A DNA stretch of 32,903 bases from Anaerolineae bacterium (lineage in GTDB: Bacteria > Chloroflexota > Anaerolineae > B4-G1 > SLSP01). Below the pieces are notes generated by a model, which had not been told where the DNA came from, made no database searches, and saw only the letters and a program-made list of their open reading frames with translations. The stretch spans positions 1-32,903 of the forward strand of contig JAFGFI010000256.1 in NCBI GenBank assembly GCA_016931185.1, read 5' to 3'. Below are positions 1 to 7,800 of the stretch, piece after piece. How positions within the stretch are numbered: position 1 is the first letter of the stretch; each line of letters starts with the position of its first letter. The position numbers and the translations under genes are program-made.

Positions 1-1
1 C

Positions 2-2125
2 CCGCCATTGCCCATCGCCCGGCTGCGCGTCCGCGGGCAACTCACCGAGCTGCGCGCCGATGACTTGCGCTTCACGGTTGAAGAGACTTCACTGTTCCTG
101 AACAGTGTGATGGGACTGGCACTGCGGCCAGAGGAGATCTCCGCACTCGAGGCCCGCACCGAAGGTTGGATCGCGGGATTAAACCTGGCGGCGCTATCGC
201 TGCAAGGGTGCGAGAACGCGCACACTTTCGTTGAAGCGTTCACCGGTAGCCACCACTATGTCCTCGACTATTTGATTGAGGAGGTCCTGAACCGCCTACC
301 ACAGTCAGTACAGCATTTCCTGTTCCAGACATCCATCCTCGACCGGCTGTGCGCGTCGCTATGTGATGCCCTGACTGGAGAACAGAATGGTGTGGAGATG
401 CTGGAACGGCTGCAGCGGGACAACCTCTTCACCATTCCCCTGGACGATGAGCGGTGCTGGTATCGCTACCACCATTTGTTCGGCGATTTGCTACACAAGC
501 GCTTGAAACAAGCCGCGCCCCTCAATCAGGTCCATGAACTGCATCGTCGCGCCAGTCAATGGCATGTGGAAAACGGCCTTCTCGAACAGGCGGTCAAGCA
601 CGCGCGGGCGGCAGGAGATTTCGGGCGTATCGCCGAGATTGCCGAGCAGTCTGCCGCGGCTAGCCTCCTCGATGCCCGGCTAACGGCGTTGTTGCGCTGG
701 GTGGATATGCTGCCGCGAGAGACACTGCGCGCTCGTCCCCGCCTGCAAGTCTATCGCGCCTGGGCGCTGTTCATGAACGGCCATCTCGAGGCCGCTCAAC
801 AGGCTCTCGGAGATTGTCGCCAAACGTTGACGGCTCTACCACAGTTAGCAGAGAACGATGTGTTGCACCACACATTGACCCGTTTGCTGGATACTATTGA
901 AATGATCGCGCAGGGCTTTATGTACGGAGTGGATGACAAAATTGAGGCGGCACTCCAGGTGTGTAGCAAGGCACGCGCGATGGCTTTGGAAGACGGCCGT
1001 GTTTTCCTGGCTACACAGGCGACCGAAGGACTGGCTCTGGCGCAGTATCACGGGGGACACCTGCGAACGTCTGCTCAATCTTGCCAGCAAGTGATTGACT
1101 TGGCAACGCAGAACGCGGTACCGGCTCCCCTGGCTGCGGCGGGCTATGTTGATCTGGCCGGCATCTATACCGAGTGGAACGACCTGGAAAAGACTGCCGG
1201 CCTGCTGGATAAGGCACTGGCGCTGTGCCGTGAATGGGGCATCACCCAGACATTGAGTGAAACCTATACCGCCCGATCCCGCCTTTTGCAGGCCCAAGGC
1301 GACATCGAAGGCGCCTGGGAAGTGCTGAACAAAGCCCGCGAATTCAGTGCATTGGAAGGCGAATATTCGATGGTCAATTTCCGGTTGGCCACGCAACAGG
1401 CGCATTTGAACTTGCGTGTAGGGATGCCCGATAAGGCCACGCGCTGGGTAGAAGAAATCAAGGCCACCTTTGCATCCGGTGAGTGTGGCCAGCGGTTACC
1501 TGCTGCCTTTGTCGGAACCCTGCAGACAATCCTGGCACGCGCATACCTGGTTCAGGGCAAGGCGGAAGCGGCGCTGGTCGTGCTGGAACCGTTCCTTGCT
1601 ACTGCCGAGATTGCTGGCGCCTTCCTGCGCGTGATTGAAATCTACGCGCTTAAGGCGCTGGCCCTGCACGCTCTGGGCGATATACTGGCGGCGCTGGCCT
1701 CGTTGGAACGATCCCTGGCACTGGCCGAGCCGGAGGGTTACGTGCGGATGTACCTCAATGAGGGCTTACCGATGGCGGCGTTGCTGCGCGAAGCCGTGTC
1801 GCAGAGTGCCTATGCAGGATATGTGAAAAAACTGCTTGCTACCTTCGGAGTAGGGGAGCATGGGCGTATGAGTGTATGGGGGGATAGGCATACAGGGAAA
1901 CTTATTTCCCCACTCCCAGATCCCCTCACCCCCCGCGAACTCGACGTTCTGTGCCTCATCAACGATGGCCTCTCCAACCAGCAAATCGCCGGCCGGCTCT
2001 TCATTGCACTAAATACGGTCAAGCGGCATACCAGCAGCATCTACAGCAAGCTGGATGTCGAAAGTCGTACACAGGCCATCGCGCGGGCGCGCGAACTCGG
2101 CCTGCTCTCTATCGGCCCGGCATAA
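2..2125 (+). CDS. MalT-like LuxR family transcriptional activator (5' end outside window)
   Basis: This is the C-terminal 707 residues of a large ATP-dependent regulator of the MalT/LAL type. The visible part begins in the conserved region after the STAND NTPase (LPIARLRVRGQLTELR, then ARTEGWIAGLNLAALSLQG). The Walker A and B motifs must lie left of the window. A long helical TPR-like sensor region follows, covering about residues 180-610. A C-terminal LuxR helix-turn-helix occupies about residues 640-700 (LTPRELDVLCLINDGLSN, then ALNTVKRHTSSIYSKL). Members of this family oligomerise on inducer binding and activate nearby operons, so the three co-directional genes that follow are plausible targets. 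The linker just before the HTH (bases 1853-1922) is a low-complexity G-rich insert not expected in the domain. The frame is open to the left edge, so the real start is not visible. Family assignment is firm and the ligand is unknown. Confidence 0.93.
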   Translation, partial: PPLPIARLRVRGQLTELRADDLRFTVEETSLFLNSVMGLALRPEEISALEARTEGWIAGLNLAALSLQGCENAHTFVEAFTGSHHYVLDYLIEEVLNRLPQSVQHFLFQTSILDRLCASLCDALTGEQNGVEMLERLQRDNLFTIPLDDERCWYRYHHLFGDLLHKRLKQAAPLNQVHELHRRASQWHVENGLLEQAVKHARAAGDFGRIAEIAEQSAAASLLDARLTALLRWVDMLPRETLRARPRLQVYRAWALFMNGHLEAAQQALGDCRQTLTALPQLAENDVLHHTLTRLLDTIEMIAQGFMYGVDDKIEAALQVCSKARAMALEDGRVFLATQATEGLALAQYHGGHLRTSAQSCQQVIDLATQNAVPAPLAAAGYVDLAGIYTEWNDLEKTAGLLDKALALCREWGITQTLSETYTARSRLLQAQGDIEGAWEVLNKAREFSALEGEYSMVNFRLATQQAHLNLRVGMPDKATRWVEEIKATFASGECGQRLPAAFVGTLQTILARAYLVQGKAEAALVVLEPFLATAEIAGAFLRVIEIYALKALALHALGDILAALASLERSLALAEPEGYVRMYLNEGLPMAALLREAVSQSAYAGYVKKLLATFGVGEHGRMSVWGDRHTGKLISPLPDPLTPRELDVLCLINDGLSNQQIAGRLFIALNTVKRHTSSIYSKLDVESRTQAIARARELGLLSIGPA
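1853..1922 (+). repeat. Low-complexity heptamer-like insert in the regulator linker
   Basis: A G-rich stretch with roughly seven-base periodicity (gagcatg, ggcgtat, gagtgta, tgggggg) is followed by a short palindrome, gggaaa-ctta-tttccc. It codes for a Gly/His/Trp-rich linker between the helical sensor and the LuxR HTH. The reading frame is kept. Similar repeat inserts occur at the same linker in other Chloroflexota MalT-like proteins as I recall them, which is family knowledge and was not checked here. Confidence 0.5.
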
Positions 2126-2194
2126 CACTTTCGAGTCATTCCCCCCCTACCTCAAAATTTGGCCCCTTTGTGTGGCGAAAAACACGTCTCTTTC

Positions 2195-2203
2195 TGCTAT
2201 AGT
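2195..2203 (+). promoter_or_regulatory. Extended -10 promoter for the small protein/hydrolase/methyltransferase operon
   Basis: TGCTATAGT fits the extended -10 form TGn-TATAAT with one mismatch. No good -35 is seen 16-17 bases upstream. Transcription would start near 2210, leaving a leader of about 43 bases before the ATG at 2253. The same TGn pattern occurs before several other genes in this window. Confidence 0.45.
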
Positions 2204-2252
2204 GATTTCATCAGAGGTGAGATTGCGTACGCCCATCGCAGGAGACACGGAG

Positions 2253-2465
2253 ATGAAACGACATTACGAGATCCGAATTGAGGGTTACCTGAACACAGAT
2301 TGGTCAGACTGGTTTGCAGGGTTGGCTATCTGCCAGGAATCCAACGGCGAGACTGTCCTTTCCGGCTTGCTCGATCAGGCTGCGTTGCATGGCATCCTGG
2401 TGATGATCCGTGATTTGGGATTGACACTGATCGCCGTGAATCGAAGCGCACAAGGAGAGCAGTGA
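2253..2465 (+). CDS. Small conserved-looking hypothetical protein, 70 aa
   Basis: The 70-residue soluble protein begins MKRHYEIRIEGYLN and ends NRSAQGEQ. I cannot assign a named domain. The alternating pattern and the run GETVLSGLLDQAALHGILV suggest an alpha/beta fold. I recall similar 65-75-aa proteins near MalT-type regulators in Chloroflexota, but this is unverified. The ATG at 2253 is preferred because AGGAG lies about 8 bases upstream. The same frame stays open further left to 2055, but that extension would overlap the regulator gene and looks unlike protein. The stop codon (2463-2465) abuts the start of the hydrolase gene, which implies translational coupling. Its role may be linked to the hydrolase and methyltransferase that follow. 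Confidence 0.72.
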   Translation: MKRHYEIRIEGYLNTDWSDWFAGLAICQESNGETVLSGLLDQAALHGILVMIRDLGLTLIAVNRSAQGEQ

Positions 2466-2467
2466 AA

Positions 2468-3232
2468 ATGAAAATTAATCGTAGGAACTTTCTCAAATTA
2501 TCCGCCGCTGCTGCTATCGTTGGCGGTGGTATAGGATACACGCTGTTCAGAGACTCTGATCCTCTCGCGGATTTCTATACCAGCACGGAAAGGGTGTTGG
2601 GAGCGCGCTTTGGGCAAAGCCGGGCCAAAATGCTTGTCCAGGACATCCGGCAGGTATATGCAGGGCTGCTCCCGGCGATGCCCTACATCGGTGATGAGGA
2701 TAACCTGTTTACCGAGTGGCTGAGCTATGGTGTTTACTATTTGGCCGTGTACCAGGTGCTCAAGTCCTTGGGACAGACTGTCGCGCAGACCGGGCAAATT
2801 GTCTACGAGACCTACGGGGTGATGGCTAACCATCCCCAATGGTTGCTTCAACTGGTCGGCAGTCTCAAATACGGCGAGGAATATGTTGAACGTCTGCGGA
2901 CAGCAGCCATAGAATCACAACAGCGGCGCTATCCAGGAGATTGGGTATGTATATTTGTCGAGGGCGATGGTGAGACGTTCGACTATGGGCTGGACATCAC
3001 CGAATGTGGTATCTGCAAATTCTATCACGCCCAGGGCGCGGATGAACTGTCACCGTACATGTGCCTGAGTGACTGCGTTGTGAGCCGCGCTTTTGATAGA
3101 GGGCTGGTGCGTTACAAGACAATTGCCGAAGGCGCGGGGATATGTGACTTTCGGTACAAGAGGGGACGAGAGACTTTTGTCTATCCGTTGCGGGATGGAT
3201 GGCCTCCCAAGTTCAGCGAAGGAGGTGTTTGA
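2468..3232 (+). CDS. L-2-amino-thiazoline-4-carboxylic acid hydrolase family protein with Tat-like signal
   Basis: The 254-aa protein resembles the ATC hydrolase family (PF14196), named for the enzyme that opens the thiazoline ring on the way to L-cysteine. Most members are uncharacterised, so the substrate here is open. The C-terminal half carries the family's cysteine pattern: ITECGICKFYH, then MCLSDC, then GAGICDFRYKR. The N terminus reads MKINRRNFLKLSAAAAIVGGG, a twin-arginine-type signal (RRNFLK at residues 5-10) with a hydrophobic stretch. This suggests export or membrane anchoring, which is unusual for the family. A GTG at 2462 is an alternative start overlapping the previous stop. The ATG at 2468 has better spacing (10 bases) from AAGGAG. 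The gene sits between the 70-aa gene and a methyltransferase in one apparent operon. Confidence 0.8.
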   Translation: MKINRRNFLKLSAAAAIVGGGIGYTLFRDSDPLADFYTSTERVLGARFGQSRAKMLVQDIRQVYAGLLPAMPYIGDEDNLFTEWLSYGVYYLAVYQVLKSLGQTVAQTGQIVYETYGVMANHPQWLLQLVGSLKYGEEYVERLRTAAIESQQRRYPGDWVCIFVEGDGETFDYGLDITECGICKFYHAQGADELSPYMCLSDCVVSRAFDRGLVRYKTIAEGAGICDFRYKRGRETFVYPLRDGWPPKFSEGGV

Positions 3233-3235
3233 ACG

Positions 3236-4120
3236 ATGGTAGAAAGCAAGGTTGAACGCAAGGGATCAAGCACTGCCGGCTACACCTGCTTTTCGCGGGC
3301 GTGTGCCACTAGGGAAAAGGATGAGCGCTTCCGTGGACCCGACCATCTGGCGGAGATATTTATGCCACCCTTCGCCCGGGTTCTGCTCAACGTTCCCTTT
3401 CTGCGGAAATGGTGCATGCATAGGATGTTTCCGACCGGCATACACGAATATGTCCTGGCGAGGACTAGGGTATTCGATGAAGTCTTTGTGGATGCATTGG
3501 AGCGCGGCTTTTCCCAAATCGTGCTGCTCGGTTCTGGCATGGACACGCGGGCATTCCGCTTTCAAGAAAAAAATAGAGGCGCGACAATATTCGATCTGGA
3601 CATCTACACCACACAGCATTACAAGCGTGAAGTACTCGATCGCAAAAAGATCGCAACACCCGGGGGACTCGTTTTCGTACCCATCAATTTCAACAAGCAG
3701 TGCCTCGCCGATGTGCTGGCGCAGGCTGGGTACCGGGATGGGCAAGAGACGCTCTTCCTGTGGGAGGGCGTGACGATGTACTTGGATGCCGGTGCCGTGG
3801 ATGGCACATTGGCCTTCATTCGTAACAGCGCGGCTGAGGGCAGCATCGTCGTCTTCGACTATGTCCGCGCTTCGGTGCTCCGATGCGAGAACTCGCTTTA
3901 TGGTGAAAAAGCGATCCGTGGGACCGTCGCCCGCGCGGAAGAGGACTGGGTATTTGGTATCGAGGATGGGGCCATCGAGGGGTTTCTCGCCGAACACGAT
4001 TTCAAGATGCTCTCGCATCACACCCCATCCGATCTGGAAATCGCCTATCTCATGGCTGAAGATGGGACGAAACTCGGACGCATCAACGAGACCCACTGCA
4101 TCGTGATTGCTGGAATTTAA
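3236..4120 (+). CDS. Class I SAM-dependent methyltransferase, PPM1/LCMT-like
   Basis: The 294-aa protein matches the leucine carboxyl methyltransferase-like family (PF04072/TIGR00027), which transfers methyl groups from S-adenosylmethionine. The SAM-binding motif is LLGSGMDTRAFR (residues 97-108), the acidic loop after strand 2 is FDLD (119-122), and the family motif LWEGVTMYL ends at residue 183. Bacterial members include polyketide and small-molecule O-methyltransferases, and the acceptor cannot be predicted. The ATG at 3236 has GGAGGTG 8 bases upstream, inside the end of the hydrolase gene. Only 3 bases separate the two genes, so they are co-transcribed. A long reading frame on the opposite strand (3266-4096) is a shadow of this gene. 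Confidence 0.88.
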   Translation: MVESKVERKGSSTAGYTCFSRACATREKDERFRGPDHLAEIFMPPFARVLLNVPFLRKWCMHRMFPTGIHEYVLARTRVFDEVFVDALERGFSQIVLLGSGMDTRAFRFQEKNRGATIFDLDIYTTQHYKREVLDRKKIATPGGLVFVPINFNKQCLADVLAQAGYRDGQETLFLWEGVTMYLDAGAVDGTLAFIRNSAAEGSIVVFDYVRASVLRCENSLYGEKAIRGTVARAEEDWVFGIEDGAIEGFLAEHDFKMLSHHTPSDLEIAYLMAEDGTKLGRINETHCIVIAGI

Positions 4121-4335
4121 AACCTGATGGAGAGATATATGTCTGAGGAATTCAAAAACGCAGCGTATTTCTCCTTTTCTCTCCTATTCCTCCATTGCTA
4201 ATTTCCCGGTAGTATTCTCCTTAATTGACTAATTCCCTAACCTCCCTATACTAAAAAGTTGGGTGCAGGCATCTGGTCAAACGGCCTCTGTACATAATGA
4301 TAGGGAATCTAAACCGAAATTAAGGAGATGACAAG

Positions 4336-4587
4336 ATGAACCTCGAAAATTTGATTCTGTTTCTGTTGATCGGACTCATTGCAGGTGGGCTTGCCAGTCG
4401 CATTATGAAGGGTCACGGGTTTGGTTGGGTTGGAGATTTAGTTGTGGGAGTGATTGGTGCCTTTCTGGGAGGTTGGTTATTTAGTTTACTCGGTATTTCG
4501 CTGGGCGGCGTGCTAGGGGCACTGGTGACAGCGTTGATGGGTGCGATAGTGTTGTTGTATTTATTACGGCTAGCGAAGAAGGCCTGA
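4336..4587 (+). CDS. GlsB/YeaQ/YmgE family stress-response membrane protein
   Basis: This 83-aa, very hydrophobic, glycine-rich protein has three predicted membrane helices (about residues 5-22, 31-52 and 57-77). It carries the family signature GLIAGGLASRIMKG and GWVGDLVVGVIGAFLGGWL, typical of 'transglycosylase-associated' PF04226. The molecular function is not established. Family members are often induced by envelope or acid stress. AAGGAG lies about 9 bases upstream of the ATG. It stands alone, 215 bp after the methyltransferase gene. In those 215 bp I see only a 20-codon frame and pyrimidine-rich sequence. Confidence 0.9.
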   Translation: MNLENLILFLLIGLIAGGLASRIMKGHGFGWVGDLVVGVIGAFLGGWLFSLLGISLGGVLGALVTALMGAIVLLYLLRLAKKA

Positions 4588-4704
4588 TCTTCACTTTATG
4601 AAATTGCTTGTTACCTCGCGCTCGGTTATCCGGATGATGATGTTTCAAAGCTCAGACGGCATCCCGTAGAGGTCGAAAATAAAATTCATTGGAATCACTG
4701 GTGA
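4588..4704 (+). pseudogene. Nitroreductase C-terminal remnant
   Basis: Directly after the GlsB-like gene's stop codon, the same frame is open for 38 codons and then stops (TGA 4702-4704). It reads through YLALGYPDDD and ends ENKIHWNHW. The ALGYP followed by a charged stretch and a final HWN is the typical C terminus of FMN-dependent nitroreductases. No start codon, RBS or catalytic N-terminal part is present, so this looks like a decayed or truncated gene end. The match is short, so the family call is moderate. Confidence 0.5.
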
Positions 4705-4747
4705 TGAAAGTGTAGTGTCGGCATAGGTTTATCATCTGGAACTTTAG

Positions 4748-4861
4748 ATGGATCGTGTGAGTATCTCCACCACTGTTTCAAACGTGCCTGCAATCCGGCT
4801 CTATGAATCGGTGGGCTTTGAGATCGTGAATAAATACCTCAAATATGTGAAACCGGAATGA
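4748..4861 (+). pseudogene. GNAT acetyltransferase C-terminal remnant
   Basis: A 37-codon frame contains NVPAIRLYESVGFEIVNKYL. This is the hallmark C-terminal motif of GNAT N-acetyltransferases (N-x-x-A-x-x-L-Y-E-x-x-G-F). The N-terminal sheet and the acetyl-CoA P-loop motif A (Q/R-x-x-G-x-G/A) are absent upstream. An in-frame ATG exists at 4748 but has no clear RBS. The stop TGA (4859-4861) overlaps the ATG at 4858 that may start the next gene. It is most simply the surviving 3' end of a deleted acetyltransferase gene. Confidence 0.65.
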
Positions 4862-7800
4862 GAAAAGTTAGGGGCGGGCCAACACCGCGTTCTATTATGA
4901 AATATCAACATTTATATATTTTCATCTTCGGGTTGTTATTGTTGTTAGTAGCTGTTGTGGCCGGGATACAAGTGGAGGCGCGACAGCGGTTCTTGATGCG
5001 CGGCTGGGAGACAGTGCTGGCTACACTGGTGGCGGATACAGGACAGCCGCGCGCGTGTGTCAACGCGGCGTTGGAGCAGTATGACGCTGTGCAATTATCT
5101 TGGGCGTTGGATATGATGGCAGAGGGAGGCTTTGCCTGGGTGCGCCAGCGGTTCTCTTGGGCCGAGATTGAGCCGGAACCCGGTGTGTTTCGTTGGGAAC
5201 CGTGGGATATGCTGGTGGCTGAAAGTGCAGCGCGCGATCTGACGCTGATTGCTGTGTTGGATGATGCGCCAGGGTGGGCGACTGTTCCTCCTTCTGCGGA
5301 AGCTTTTGCTACCTTTGCCCGTGCCTTTGCTGCGCGTTATGGGGACACGATCACTTATTATCAGATCTGGCACAATCCCAATCTAGGGGATGCCTGGGGG
5401 GGGTACGCCAATGCCTATAGTTATACCGAGTTATTGTCCCGCGCTGCCGTTGCTATTCGGGAGGCCGATTCAGGAGCACGGATTGTGCTAGGAAGTTTGG
5501 CTCCCACGGTTGAGACCGGGGAACGCAATTATGCAGAAGACCTGTTCTTGGAGATGCTCTACGCTGCTGGCGCCGAGCCATATTTTGATGTGGTCGCTAT
5601 GCAACCCTACGGATTTTTCTCTGAGCCGGAAGATCGCCGGGTGGATCGGGAGGTGTTGAATTTTTCTCGCGTGATTTTGGCCCGCGAGGTGTTGGTCGCG
5701 CACGGGGAGGCACACAAGGCCATCTGGATCAGCCATCTGGGTTGGAACAGTAAACCTGCTGATTGGCCTGGGCCGGTGTCTATCTGGGGGAACGTGGATA
5801 TGGCGACGCAGGCTGAGTATACGTTGGCGGCGTTTAAGCGGGCTGAGCGTGAGTGGCCCTGGCTAGGGACGATGTGCCTCAATGGGTTTCAGCCGCGGCC
5901 AGAGTCTGTGTCTGATACGACGCGCGCCGTTCCCAATGCGGAGGGACATTGGGGCTTTGCCCTGGTGGGGCCAGATGGGGAACCGCGCCCAGTTTATGAT
6001 GCGATATCCGAGTGGGCAATCCGCGAGCGAGTGGCGACGCCAGGGACTTACGTTGCCAGCACGGACCTGGCAACTTTTGAAGGCACCTGGATACTCGGCC
6101 CACAGGGTGCGGATATTGGGCAGAGTGGGGATCGGGTGCAGTTGGCATTTGAGGGCACCGATATCGCGCTGACAGTGCGGCGCGGGCCGTACCGGGCGTT
6201 CTTGTTTGTAACAGTGGATGGGGAACCTGCGCCTGCTTTGCCGCGCGATGAGAACGGCAAAGCCTACGTTGTGCTTTACGACCCGCTGGCAGCGGTTGCT
6301 ACAGTACCATTGGCGGAAAATCTGCCTCCAGGACGGCATATTGTGGAAGTTACTGCCGAGCGAGGGTGGGGACAGTGGGCATTGGTGGGTTGGCGGGTCG
6401 CGCACCGGCCTGATGTGACGGCCTATCGCACCAGCCTGGGATTGTGTGCTGTGTTGAGCGGGGCAGGGTTAATCCTGGCAGTGTGGGCCGGTTTGCGCGT
6501 GGACTGGGGGACAATAGGGTACAAGGCGCGCAGGCTGCGCGCGCGGGTGAAGGATTGGGTACGGATCGTATTGACCTTGCTGTTGAGTATCCTTTACATT
6601 TTCGCGGCATGGCAAACGATGATGAACGATGCGTTCCGGCGTCTGGGGCAGGGTGGGGAGATGGTGACTTTGCTCCTGGCAACTGGCGCGTTCTATTTCT
6701 CACCGTGGTTGGTTTTGACATTGGCGGCGGGCATCTGTGTCTCGCTCATTGTTTTCCTGGATCCCGCGTTGGGCTTGATGGTGACGATATTGGCCGTCCC
6801 CTTTTACATGCATCCCCTCTCATTGCTAGGAAAATCCTTTGCTTTGGCTGAATTGGTCTTGCTGCCGACGGCAGTGGGGTGGATAGTGTGGTGGGTAAGG
6901 AAATGGGGAGAGGCGAGGGGAGAGAAGAAAGATGCGAGGATTACGAGTTATGAATTACGAATTACGGATCGCGTTTCACGTTTTACATTTTACGCCGCTG
7001 GCGCATTAATTCTCGTGTCTCTGCTTTCGACCTTGTTCGCGGTACACACGCGAGAGGCGGTGCGGGAGTTGCGGTTGGTGGTGTTGGAACCGGTGGTGTT
7101 TTATGTAATGTTGGTGACACTTCCGATGGATAGGCAGGCACGGTGGCGGGTGATTGATGCGTTCGTGGTAAGTGGTGTGCTGGTGGCTGTGTTAGGGTTA
7201 TTTCAGTATGGGGCCTCATTTTGCCGGGGCACAGGTATCTGCGATCAAATTGCCTACGCGCTTGGTGAGGTGATTACGGCCGAGGGGGGGATGCGGCGGT
7301 TGCACAGCATCTATGGCTCCCCCAACAATGTCGGGCTGTATTTGGGGCGCGTGTTTCCTCTGTTGATCGCGGTGGCGTTGTGGGGGGAAGAGAGAAGAGA
7401 GAAGAGAGAAGAGGGAAGAGAGAAGTCGTTTTACCAATTTACCAATTCGTTGTTCCACTCGCGACGGCGGTTGTTGTATGCGGTGGCGGCGTGTCCGGTG
7501 GCACTGGCGTTGCTATTGAGCTTTTCTAAAGGGGCTATTGTGATTGGAATTCCGGCAGCCATTATAGTGATGGGATTTTTGGCCGGCCCTGGTTGGCGCA
7601 AAGCGACACTGGTAGTTATCGTTTTGGGATTGATTGCCTTGATTCCCTTATTGCAGACACCACGTTTTGCAGGGATGTTCGATTTTACCAGCGGTACGAC
7701 GGGATTCCGCGTCGCGCTGTGGCGGAGTTCCTGGGCGATGTTCCGTGATCATCCTTTGTTAGGCGTCGGGTTGGATAATTTCCTCTATGCTTACCGTACT

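Noticed and set aside
845..1405. 186-codon minus-strand frame inside the MalT-like gene
   Set aside because: It lies entirely within the regulator's helical region and shows no domain or RBS. It is a shadow frame.
3266..4096. 276-codon reading frame on the minus strand opposite the methyltransferase gene
   Set aside because: The plus strand encodes a clear methyltransferase with all motifs. The antisense frame has no recognisable domain or RBS and reflects codon bias.
4140..4202. 20-codon frame after the methyltransferase gene
   Set aside because: It is short, has only a weak GGAG-like site and resembles nothing known. The surrounding sequence is pyrimidine-rich spacer.
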